The notes beneath the pieces were generated by a model. That model saw only the letters and a program-made list of their open reading frames with translations, was not told the origin of the DNA and did not search any database. From Marthasterias glacialis (Eukaryota > Echinodermata > Asteroidea > Forcipulatida > Asteriidae), in assembly GCA_911728455.2 (NCBI GenBank), contig OU452221.1, positions 8,443,047 to 8,507,046 on the forward strand: a stretch of 64,000 nt of DNA. Direction: 5' to 3'. A program made the translations under genes and the position numbers. Below are positions 1 to 12,000 of the stretch, piece by piece. The stretch's first letter is position 1. Each line of letters begins with the position of its first letter.

Positions 1-94
1 GCGCCACTAAACACTCTTATCAAAATCCAGATACAATGTTGTTGCACTGACATGACGATATTATCAATGTTATTATTTGTGTTTTTTTTTTTTA

Positions 95-370
95 GCCATT
101 AACCGATGTGTAATAAGCACTTATACTCAGTACTTTTCCGAGTCCTGTGAAAAAAATCCACAGGCATATTCCTGGGGTGTGATTCGAACCCACGACCCCC
201 ACCATTCTAGAGGAGATGTCTTACCAACAAGACTACCGAGACAGCCCGGCAGCTAGAGGCAGTTCGAATCCTATTAGCAGCGGGTACCACATCCATTACA
301 GTGCTTAAGACACATCGGTTTATTGGTGAAAAAAACAACAATATTCTTTGTCCCCGATGCAAACATTTTC
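95..370 (-). mobile_element. tRNA-like element inside inverted repeats (family B)
   Basis: On the minus strand it has CTCGGTAGTCTTGTTGGTAA, CATCTCCTCTAGAATGG and GTCGTGGGTTCGAATCACAC. Inverted arms ACCGATGTGTAATAAGCAC and GTGCTTAAGACACATCGGT lie on either side, and the end has CCCCGATGCAAAC as at 28255-28500. Confidence 0.72.
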
Positions 371-801
371 ATCTTTTATCAATGTTGTATCTTTACTTTG
401 ATCAAAGCACAAACTGCAGTGAGATTTTGAATTCCTCCCTGTTCCCATTGTTAAAAGGGAACTCTTTTAAGGTTGTTGGAGGCAATAGGCTTATTTCTCA
501 TCTTGGGCGTGTGTATAATTTCATGGAAAAATTTTAATGGAAATTAGAATAAATTCAAAAAAGGGCCCGTCTGAAAAAAACTTTTGAGGTCTGAATTGAG
601 TTTCTTGTTTCTTCTTAAGTTGTTTGGTTTGTGTAGCTCCGATGTATGGAGTCCTTAACCCTGGTCATAATATAAGTTTGTTTCACTGAGCAAAAAATAT
701 AAGATTTTCTGGAACTTTTATTGCAATGTTGGACGAGGTTCCGTTTTATGGAAGTGGTCATTTTATTGCAAAGAAGCTGAATTACAATAGACTGATCTGT
801 G

Positions 802-1193
802 AAGCCCCGCCTACCTTAGCGACTGCCTAGCTTTCTTGCCACGATCGCAGCGGTGGTTCAGTTGACTGAAATCACACATGTACATGGTTTTTGTGAACGG
901 TATGGATTTAGTTTCGTGGTCTTTTGAGCAGTGCCGTGAATCCAAAGAACAATGCAGATAGGAACACTGTTAAGCCACTTTTACACAACTGTACAGGGAC
1001 CACTGCTGTGGGATTTGCACCACCAGAAATACGAAAAATTTAAAACAAAACAAAAGTTAACACAGTTGTGTGTCAGAACAATGGCGGCGGGTTTTTTACT
1101 TTTCTAATGGGATTTTAACGTGTCGGACTTATGTCGGACTTTCAGTGGCGTTATCAAGGCTGTGATTGGTCAATACGTCAGTAGGCGGGGCTT
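802..1193. mobile_element. foldback element with AAGCCCCGCCTAC ends
   Basis: A perfect 13-bp inverted repeat, AAGCCCCGCCTAC at 802-814 and GTAGGCGGGGCTT at 1181-1193, encloses about 365 bp without coding signal. Confidence 0.6.
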
Positions 1194-1984
1194 AATGGAT
1201 CGGTTTTTTATGTACACTAGGAATCTGACATTGATTGCCACAGACCGTGCAAATATATGAACTATTTGGTGAACCTTGGTTTCTCACGTACATTGCTTTA
1301 ACTCTGTGAAGGAAACAAAATCTTGCACTTTAATGAGGCCAATGTTTGTGTATGTGCAAAATTTGTATGATACATTTCCGTAGCACTCTTATTTTGGTTG
1401 ATGCAGAATTTGATGATTTATTAACAAGTACCGAAATGGTTTGAAATTTAACTTGCACTACTTCTAACACACTGAAACTAACCCGTACTTTTTGTGGCAC
1501 TTCTACCTCTTCATATTTGGTTGCACTTTTGGTTTCTGGTGTGATCTCCATGGCAACTCTTATTACAGGGCCATAAGGGATAGGTAAGTTTGGCTGTTTT
1601 TGTTTGATGTTAAACTACTAACTTTATAGCTATATCTAGTTTCAACATTCGAATAATAGTGCTAATGAAAACATTTATGTCACATCATACAACGCCTTGC
1701 AGTGTTTTACATTAAGGAGTAAAGCACATGGTGAAGTCAACAGGCAAGTTAAAAATAACACAGTGTAAAAACTCAAACTATTAAAGACAAACAAATCTAA
1801 GAAGCAGGAACAAAGGAAAAATGAAACAAAAACAAGGAATATTTATTTGTTTTAGAAAGAGAGATTTCTGGTTGAGATAATAAGTGCAATTCCACTCTTG
1901 GTGTAGATTATGTCACCCTGTGTACAAAAAGATGACCATGTACATTTCAGACTAGTTTCCAGCAGGCAAGATATTACTACACTT

Positions 1985-2060
1985 GGCCCAATTTAATAGA
2001 GCTGCTTAAGCACAAAAAAGGAGCTGAGCACCACATAATTATGCTTACCAGAATTAAACA
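1985..2060 (-). repeat. family C palindromic element fragment
   Basis: TTTAATAGAGCTGCTTAAGCA and AATTATGCTTACCAGAATTA, as in 55699-55867. Confidence 0.6.
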
Positions 2061-3000
2061 CTGTAATTAAAAAAAAAAGTATTTTTGGGGAAAATATTTT
2101 AACAATTAACCGTGTATTTTTTCTTAATATCTTATTCCTTCTATCATCATACTCACAATATAACAACAACCATGATGGTAAGAATCCATATAATTCCCTC
2201 TCTCTTTTATGCTTATGTTCTTTGTCTGCACCGAATCAAAACTTTGTGGATGCAAATAAGTAGGGCAACTTCCTTCCCCCACCCCCACCCTCAAAAGTTT
2301 TTAATTAAGGTGAAACAAAAGTTCAAGTTTGAGGGATTTTTTTGAAGCTGTGAAGCTGACCAAATTTCTTGTATTTGTTCATTGATTTTTAGCCTTGGTT
2401 ATCTATTTGAGGTTATGTTGCTTGTTTTCTTTTTTAAGTGAAAAATCTGTTTTCGTAATAGTGACAGATTCTGATGAAGTATCTTTAAAAACAAACTTAC
2501 CTGTCCACATTGGAAAACACATTTGTGCTTTCAAAGTTACATCACTCACTTTTTTCGCCGAAAGGACTGAATTATTTTGGGGGTAAATGGGGTAATTTTT
2601 TTTTATATAAGCCTTGAACAATGCACAAAATACTTGGAACATGTAAATGTTATGTATTATGGCTGCAGTAATGTGAGACAATGTTGGGTCTCGACCAAAG
2701 ATTATAGAGTGCCAAAAGCGCAAGTTGGAAAAATAAGGCTGAAATGTTAAATCCCACTGGATGCCATTTCAGCAAGTAACTCATTTGAAACAACAGTAGA
2801 TCAGTGCAGATCAGTGCAGACAATATATCAATGGGAAACAAAACATTCACATGCTGAAATTACACCCATGCGTGTCTCATGTCCCAACAATAGATACAGC
2901 TCCAGTTCCCCATCTTGCGCCTTTGGTTCCCCATCTTCCATCTTTGGTCTGGACAATAACTCATTTAAGTGATGTTTGAAGCTTTGTGTGGTGTCAAGGA

Positions 3001-3130
3001 TAGGAAACTATAACTAGTAAACTAGTAAAATTTGCGGGTACAACCATAAACAAATCTCTTTTGGGAGGGGTAGTGGCTCTGAAAAGAACCGGTGTGGTCT
3101 TGACGTTTCAAACAGTATACTCTGCTCATT
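3001..3130. repeat. family E foldback, single arm
   Basis: Carries CTCTTTTGGGAGGGGTAGTG, AAAAGAACCGGTGTGGTCTT and CAGTATACTCTGCTCATTTG, the left arm of 35295-35582. Confidence 0.7.
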
Positions 3131-4052
3131 TGTTTCTTTTGCAGTTTTTTTGTTCAGTGTTTTCAAATGAAAGTTTATAACTTCCTCTATGAAAGGAAAA
3201 TAGCCCTCTCATATTTAAATTAATTTTTTTACCATCGACTTGATAAAAAATTTGGGTGGTGTATCATTAAGTTGTTTGATGTTCACATTTCATTTGGACT
3301 TTTTATTACCTCAGCATCATAATGTGTACTTTTTTACTGCTTTTTTATTTCATTTCACATTCTGGCTTTTCTGAACTTCTTTGTATTCGTTTTTTGTTTT
3401 CAAGCCAATTGTGTGTTTTTTTTCATGTATGTTTTGATTTTTGTGAAACAAAGTCGAAACTTAGCTCAAAGTTAAACCACTGTAAGGCTGGAGTCACTGA
3501 GTTTTTATGAATTTTCAAAATCTGTTTTGGTTAAAAAAGTATCAGCCCACTCTCAAGTATATCATTAACATAACACAAGTATTTGTCACATGTGTAAGTC
3601 AGTGCACTGTAACTTTTTGTATCCCAAATTTAAGCTGTGACACCATCAAATCCTTCAAAATCCTTCAAATGGTTTGTGTCTGAGTAAGTTACATTTCACA
3701 TTTCAGTGTCGCATTATGTGGTAAATACATAGACTCCACTGAGTTTACTTAATGCACGTTCACACTCCACTACAATTTCTAGACAACTACAGATATACAA
3801 AAATGTAAATTGCTCAATTTAAATGCCCTACCTTTAACATTGTGCAGCCATGTTGGTTTCTTATTTTTTTATTATTCAAATCAATATGAACGAAACCGAG
3901 GCTGGAAGGAAAGTAGTCTGGTTCTTTTATATAAAATGAGACTAAGAGTTATCATTGTCAGTGTGTATACTGTGAACCAGACAAATAGGTATATTTAAAA
4001 GTATGAGTAGTAGCAGGTATGCGTTCATTAGTTCCCTTTGTTTTGACAACAG

Positions 4053-4220
4053 TGATGATTCCAGTAGTGAAGATGATGATGATGAAGATGGTGAGTCAAG
4101 AAATCCGTCCCTGACAGAGCAGAAGATCCAGGAAGAGAGAACCAACATGCTGGTCTCCCACTTCCTCTTCTCACTAGTGTGGTCTGTAGGGGCTACCGTA
4201 GACCACACCTCCAGGGAAAA
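4053..4220 (+). CDS. DNAH3: dynein exon 1 in window: AAA2-AAA3 linker with acidic tract
   Basis: The acceptor is TGACAACAG and the donor is AA|GTGAGT. The exon starts with the last base of a codon and ends two bases into an Asn codon. It encodes an acidic run ([14 protein letters not shown], 14 residues) and then [15 protein letters not shown], the hydrophobic helix that closes AAA2 in this family. The acidic run makes the exact start less certain than the end. Confidence 0.82.
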
Positions 4221-6027
4221 GTGAGTAGAAACTACGGATTAAAACACAAACAAATCCAGCTTGGTTGGAGAAGACACCCTGCTCCCTTAGCCAAGTGTAG
4301 TGGGTTCTCCATGCAATGGTATGAAATTGACAGCAGCCTCAATCACCTAAACCAGTCCACACTTCACCCTCTTTCCAACCCACAACCGAAACAAACAAGC
4401 TAACAGATGGATTGCAATAGATGCCATCTTAGATGACAATTTCTATTTTGGCCTGTAGGCGAGTCAAGCTCTCTAAATTTCAACGCATCTTGAGTTGCTT
4501 CCCAACCCATCATGAAAGGAGTTTATGAAACACATGCATGCCGTGTGCAGCATTTACACGTTAGCGCACAGTTGTGCGCTAACAAATGCACAGTCATTGT
4601 CATCAAAGATGGCTGATTTTTTCCCATTGTTGACGTCATGTGCGACCCATCTATAACAACAGTCCCCGACCAAGCCTTTTTTTTGTATTGGCTATGCAAC
4701 ATGTAGACAAATGAAGATACTCTGTAATCAAGGAAAACTCTTTTTGACCCATGGATTTTTTGTTGTTGGCATACCTACTTCCATGACCCTCACTCCCATG
4801 CCTACACTCTGCTCCCATCAACAGTTTCAGTGAGTTTTTCAAGCAGCTATGCGACATGGACACCGGGGGAAAGCACCCGAGACCAAAGGACCTGAAGTTT
4901 GCCCGTAACCTCCTGATTCCAAAGCGAGGCTCGGTGTATGAGTATGTCTACATCAGGAAGATGTACGGATCTTGGCATCGTTGGGAGACCATGGTAACGG
5001 CAACTGACATCGGAGCCAAGGCTAAGGTAGGATTTGGAATGGGATGAGCAATTTCTTTGCAACCACGTTTTAAAAAACTCTTTTTATTGCCCGCCACAAA
5101 GTAAAATGGCCATTCAAATTCTAGTTTATTTCAATTTGATTTACTAGTTTTTTCAAGGAGACCTTTTAACGGTAAATTCAGTCTGGAGGCCTGCCCTCTG
5201 GAGACAAACTGCAAATGCAGTGAGGACCAAAATAAGTGAAACTTGACCAAAGCTCAAATTATAACCACATGCCGAAGCCAAGGACCAACCCAAGGTTCTA
5301 CATATACCACCTTCTCCCCTCATATGGAGGTTATTTTTAACAGTGCTAATTTTACTGAGCATGTGTTTGCTGTGGGGCTTAATGTGTGCTTAACCCATGC
5401 ATGATGTTTGAAAAATAAGGGGCCAAGGATGTTTGGTATTTTTTATTTTTTATTTTTTTAGCTCAGTGCTTGATTTTTGTTTCCTGCCACCGCCAAATCA
5501 TTCAATGTATATTTTGTTTGCCAAATGCATGATTTCATTTGGTTGATTCATCAGGGATTTGTGTTTTCCTTGGATTTTTGTGACATGAGGGATTGCATAG
5601 ATTATTCTATGAACGCATCGTCTTTTTATTGCATTGCCTTTTGAACATACTGCTATGTGAAAAAACAGTGTAGGGCTTATTTTGTATTACTTTTGAGCCT
5701 TGGCTAGGATCTAGAAATTTTTTGTTTGTTGTTTATTTTTTTCCCTACCCAGCTCCACTAACTGAGTTTAAAATCACAAAAAAATATCAGCTGATGGTTT
5801 TTTTTTTATTTTAAAAGAAGCTAAATTTACTTTTCTTCAGAACTTTGTTTAGTTTATTCGTCAATTATTGAGAAGAAGTGGTTTTTCTGTACAAGATTTA
5901 TTTTGATAACCCCAAAAACTGATCCTGTGGAAACAACTTACCAGCAGGAATGCCAGCAGGAATTTCTTTTGCTGGTTTTCTGTTTTGCTGAGCAATGTTT
6001 TCCAATTTGTTGTCTCCATCTTTGATG

Positions 6028-6065
<38 letters not shown>

Positions 6066-9000
6066 AATACATTAACTTTTGTAAAGCTTTATATAACCTG
6101 TTTACAACCCTCTTACTGTCTGACCCTTAGAATCAATCACTGTGGTTTTGAATGATAGATAAATTTTACCAGCCTGCAATACTACACTGTATATTATGTG
6201 GTGAATTCATCTACATGGTACACGGTCAACCCTCTTACTGTCTGACCATTCAATATCATCCACTGTAGTTTTGAATGATAAACTATGCCAGCCTGCAAAA
6301 TGATATCATGTGGTGAATGCTTACATGCAGTACAGACATTTACACAGTTAGTTCTTCGCACAGTTCAGTGGCCTAGCCAAGGGGGAGGGGGGGGGGGGGG
6401 GGCAGGGGCACGTGCCCCCCCACAAATTTCCAGTGTCCCCCAGGTGCCCCCCATAAAAAAATGTAGATACATGGCACCTGAGCCCTCCCCCCCCCCACTG
6501 AAAAGCAATCCCCCCCCCCCCACCCCGTGCCCCCAGTGAAAAAATCCTGGCTACGCCGTTGGCACTTGTGCCACACATTTAAAGAAAAAAACACAACCTG
6601 TGCAGTTGATTGTTTCCAAAAATTCGGTCAACTCTTTTTCATAAGTTACCAACACTTGGTCGGTTGAATCAACTGAAATAAAGTTGGTGTTCACACCAGG
6701 GGGTCCATCTGCTGGGTTTGTATTTAAACTTATTTATTTTTTGACTGCACACTATTTGACATGCTTTATGTGTTTGCACTGATCATGCTTTGCACCCTCT
6801 CACCCACCATCCAAACCCCCTACTGCACTGATGGCTGTAATGTTTGCTGTGTGTGTCTGCACCTATTAACAGCACTGTAAGGTAATTGCATAACCACTCA
6901 CTCTGATTTTACTTTTGTTAAAACAGTAAGAAGAAGTAGTTTAAATCATTTTAACTGATCAAACGCATTATACTTGACGAGAAACCATAGGCTTTGTTTG
7001 GTACACGACTCTGAGCAGTTGTTTTTTTCTTGGTCTTGCATTTTCCCATTTTTCTGAGTTTGACTATAAGTGGAAATTATCCTGTTGGTAAATGCTACAT
7101 TATTCCACCATAAACCATCCCTGCTTCACACAGACTAGTCTGGCAACTTTGGTCATCAGAGCCTCTAGAGCCTAAAGGGAATGCATTGAGCTAGTTTGAA
7201 AAAAAATATGGAAGGCTTTCAATACGCCTTCTATGTATGTTTAAAAAAATGTCTTACAAAAAATAGAGTAGGTAAAAAAATATTTGTAGGTGAAGTTAGC
7301 TTTAAGTACGGTTCACACAAATGTATGCCAGCTTTGGAGCCAAAAGAAGTGAATTTACCTGTTTACCTGTATGTAACACAATGCTTTAGTATGTTTTGAC
7401 ATATCAGTAGGTTTGTAGACCAATTTTGCATTTAGGCGTTACAGATTTGAAAAGATATGTTTTGTTCTTTTTGTTAAAAAGAGAGTACATTTTTGAAAAG
7501 ATTTCATCAAGATGTTTTCCTTGTTCATTTACTCACCCAGTTTGGATGAGGTTGTTTCAGGTTAGTTTAAACAGTCTTTTATGAAGTATTTTTTGAAGCT
7601 GATCTCACTAAGTTAAAATTTTATAGCTAGGCTACTTTACCACATCACAAACGTCAGTGTCACCCTATTTTTGATATGCTCAATTTTGTGTTTGCTCGCT
7701 GCATGCTTCTCACTTGGATCTGTTTGATTTAACGTCTGCCCTCTACGCCACTAAACTTCACACCTACCAGAACGATAATGACTTCAAGGTTATGGTAAGA
7801 CGGCAATCATAGACAGGCACCCATTGGTTTCAGGGGGTACATTTTCACCGGCTACCATCAGACACCATACTGTGACCTTCAAGTACTTTGCATGAATGAA
7901 AATAATTTGAGTTGATTAATTATTTGTTTGTTTTATGTTTTCGTTTTTTCAGTCACTCTCAGATCACTGTCAAAAAGGGACAAGAAATGTTACCTAATTT
8001 TTCCTACCATTTTTCGATTGAAATTTGAGTGCAGTTAAAATAAGAATAATAATAATCAACTCAAATTATTTATAGTAGATCCGTTCACATGTTAAAACAC
8101 TTTTGGGTGGTTCTATGTACTTACTTGTAAAATTACAAGCATTGGAGAGCCTGCTAAGGTGAAGGTTGCAAAGTGGTCCCCCTTATTGTGCTTCTTGTCA
8201 AATCCATTGTGAATCCACACCTGGTCAGGAATCTTCTCACATGTTTGTAAAATACACTTATGCTTACACACATGGTAAGCGCAAAGATTTGCCTATGTTT
8301 ATATGTAGCGTGAAGGCAATAATTGGCTGCAAATGATTTGCCTCACTTGAGCTGTGCTAAACTTTTACAACTGTTTCAGGCAGATCTCTGAATTGGTATG
8401 GTTTTGCTTCTCAATCACATTCATATGAGGCATAAACTAATGTCTCTAAGGGCGATTATATTCATGTTGTGGCGTGTCGTGGCCGAGCAGTTAAGAACAC
8501 CGGACTCAATTTCGAGTCGGGTTCGAGTCCCGGTCGTGACACTTGTGTCCTTAAGCAAGACACTTAACCATTATTGCTGCATCCTTGGGATGGGACGTAA
8601 AGCCATAGTTCCTGTGTGTTGTGTAATGCACGTAAAAGAACCCAGTGCACTTATCGCAAAGGAAGGGTTCGCCCCGGTGTTCCTGGTTTGATCGGCTGCA
8701 GATTGCGCCACAGTACCTTGTAAACCTTTTCCTGTTGCTATATAAAGGAACAGGTTTCATACTTCAAAAAGTTACTCCGCATACCTTGCAGGAAAAAATA
8801 CTAAGCACTTTGAGAAGCCCATCGGGTGTGATAAAGTGCTTTATAAGAACCGCATATATATTATTATTATTATTATTATTATTAATATCTTAGCTTAGTG
8901 CATGCTCTTCACCACATCTTCTTTGTCAATCACAATGCCCTTTGAACTTTGAACTGTTAAACTAAACAAGGGCTTAATATTTTTTCTTGGTGAACTAACT

Positions 9001-12000
9001 TCTCCTTTTGTAGGAATACTTTGGTGCTATCCATTTTATGTGGCTATAGAGTAAGTCTTCTATCATCATTGGGTCTTTGTGCATGATTTGGGGACATGCA
9101 TGAGTTTATATTCACTTAGTCATTAACATGAACTCAAACATTCCAAGTACTGTTAACAATTTTAGTTTCATAGATTTTTAACATTCTGTAAATCATTTTT
9201 TCTAGATATCAGAATACAATTTGATGCTAAGTGTTTGTGACCAATGGTTATACCTTCTAGATTAATGAGTTAATAATAAGAACCGTGGAGACGGAACGCC
9301 AGCTGTACTTTCTACGCAAGTTTGTTTCCCAAGAGCGCCCTCTGTTGTTCGTGGGACCCACAGGCACGGGCAAGTCGGCCATCACCAATGCATTCCTCTT
9401 GGAGTTGGCGAAGGGACACTACATCCCGAATAACATTAACTTCTCCGCTCAGACTTCGGCAAATCAGACGCAAGATATCATCATGGCCAAACTTGACAGG
9501 TTAGGGTTTGATTTTGTATTCCGTTGCCTGGAATTGGAGGGGACGGGGGTCGGGGTGGGGTTTTTCTTTTAGATTTAGAACGTTTGTGTAATTGTTCCAT
9601 TGTCATGTACGTACATAATGTATAAAAATGTTTTAAGGATTATTTTAGTTGTGTGGAGGAATAAATGGGGAAAATAAATTAAAAAAATAAATTATTGAAT
9701 AAGGTTTGACAGGGATTTTCTGCCCGTTAATATCAGGCTTATCTTGATGCGGGAAGCGAAAAAAGGAACAGCTAATTGTGGGGTCTTCAAATGCTTTTTC
9801 CTCAACCCTGACAATATTCAGATGGAAATATTACTCTGGAGGATTGGTCAGGCATGGTTCTAGAGCTAGTATTTTGGAGAGGCTAGACCCCTCGCACCTG
9901 ACGTGACGTCACCATCTAACTTTCGCTACTGCTATTTCATTTTGGAAGTCGAAAAGCAACCTATTTATGCAGCATGTGTCTTTTTTTTCTTTTGTTTTCC
10001 TTGCTAAAGTCCCCCTAGCCCCCCCCCCCCCCCCCCCCCCCGTAAAACCGCGCCTGGGATTGGTACTGATAAAAATTTACAATCAGTGAGCGTTCAGATT
10101 GAGGTTAATAATTTGTGTTCCTATAAATCCCAATCCTTTCTTTACTTTTGCTTCCCTCTTTTACAAGGAGGAGAAAGGGAGTTTATGGTCCAGCAATCGG
10201 CAAGAAATTGATTGTATTTGTTGATGATCTCAACATGCCTGCCAAGGAAAAGTATGGTGCCCAGCCTCCAGTAGAGCTACTCAGACAGTGGATTGATCAT
10301 GGGTACTGGTTCGACAGGTGAGTTGACATAGCAATTATCATATACAGTGTAGTTCGCAGTTCAGGGGACGTGGTGTTTTAGTACAATTAATTGTCTCCCA
10401 AATTGTCAAGTGTGGCAGAAAGTAGCACTAGTTCAAAGAGGTCAGTAGAGAGGAATCTTTATGATTGGAATTTTTGTTTATTGTATTGTTAGCGATGTAG
10501 ACTACCTTGAGTTTCTATTACAAGAAAACTCTTTTGATTTTGATCTTGAATTGTAGGAAGGACACAAGTGTACTACGTCTGGTGGACTTACTGATGGTCT
10601 CAGCAATGGGTCCACCAGGGGGTGGAAGAAACACCATTACCCCACGGTTCCTACGTCACTTCAACATCATCTCTTTAGATTCTTTTGATGAGAAGACGAT
10701 GAACAGCATCTTCAGCCCCATCATGGACTGGCATTTTGACCAGGGATTCCAGACCAGCCTCAAGAGGTTCTCAAGGGTACGCATTGACCAGCAATGGTTC
10801 TGCAAATATCCATGCTTGATTCCTGAAAACACTAACATCCATCTTAGAATGATTTGTGGATATCAATCTACGATTTGAATATTGTGACATCAGATTTTGC
10901 TCAGCAATGAAGATTGATACAATCTCCTTGTAAGATCTGCCAAAAGAAACCTTAAGATGGGTCACCCTGCATTCTTGAGAAGAGGTCAATTGATCTAAAA
11001 GATTTCTTGATCTCAATAGGAAAGCAAGAAGCTGATGCACTCTGTAGTATAGTCTGTGCCAGCCTCTTGCAAGTCTCATGCGTATTCCAAAGTGAATTTG
11101 TTTTCTTCACATGCTATGAAGCAATGCGCATGGGAACACAATGTTCCCCAAAATGTTCAAATACACAATAGACTTGCCCAGTCTACTCTGACAAACATGA
11201 AACAAGTCCATCTTTTAATGCAACCACAGAGCTTCTTTACCAACACAACCGTCACAGACCATTCCTTTTCCCGCTTAGATAATGGTATGTGCAACAACCG
11301 ACGTCTATACCCAATCCATCTCCAACTTCCTACCGACCCCGTCCAAGTCTCACTATGTCTTCAATCTGAGAGACTTTGCCCGTGTGGTCCAGGGCATCCT
11401 CCTGGTGAGTCCAAAGTCCATGCCAGAGAGCAAGGAGGCAGAGAGTAAGCTGATCCGACTGTGGGTCCATGAAGTGTATCGAGTCTTCTATGACAGGCTG
11501 GTGGATGATGAGGACCGAGAGAAGTTCTTTAAGATCATCAAGGTGGGGACTGTCATAGATTTGTTTTTGATGCCACTCCTCTATTGTATTTTGAGAAGTT
11601 AAATAAAATTAGCTGTTGCAAACTGCTTACCAACCACAAAGACCTGTTGTATAAATGCAAACAGTTGTTAATAGCCTCACGTTTCAACCCTAGCAGAGTC
11701 TTTCTCACCTTTGAGAAAGACTCTCCTAGGGTGGCCATTGAGGCCATTAACAATATTTTGCATGTTAAGAAGTTGTCAGTCAGGGGACGGGGAAGATCAA
11801 AGGTCTCTCTCGGTCACTGTTGAACTTGTCAAAGTGGATGGTTCTGCATTGTTCATCTCAGGGTGATATTCTTACAAAATGGTTTTGAGATTTTGTGAGG
11901 AAATGTAGTCCATGACAAGTGTCTGTAGAAAACAATCATTTTACAGAACAAGAAGCCCACCAAAGAAAACTTCGTGGGGTAACATTGTTTCATTGTTTGA

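Larger units (their letters stand above)
1..4052. other. upstream intron or flank, no exon found
   Basis: I searched this stretch for the dynein segment that should precede the exon at 4053 and found none. The open frames here are short, AT-rich and unlike dynein. It holds a tRNA-like element (95-370), a foldback element (802-1193), a fragment of a palindromic element (1985-2060) and a fragment of another foldback family (3001-3130). The previous exon is presumably left of the window. Confidence 0.6.
5027..9260 (+). other. intron of 4.2 kb between exons 2 and 3
   Basis: It contains a GA microsatellite (6032-6060), a 122-bp tandem duplication (6105-6340), a G/C-run foldback element (6362-6562), a foldback family copy (7871-8125) and a full tRNA-derived SINE (8472-8885). 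A 78-nt open segment followed by GTAAGA at 7717-7794 looks exon-like but has no AG acceptor; see findings. No other coding signal was seen. Confidence 0.7.

Noticed and set aside
301-537. 78-codon frame near the window start
   Set aside because: Mostly repeat-derived (family B end) and without similarity to dynein or other proteins.
6285-6594. Three overlapping Gly/Pro-rich open frames on both strands
   Set aside because: They are products of G and C homopolymer runs in a foldback element.
8472-8545. A real tRNA gene at the SINE head
   Set aside because: The same head recurs at 18641, 22949, 25505 and 57740 with a shared downstream body, so it is a retroposon head.
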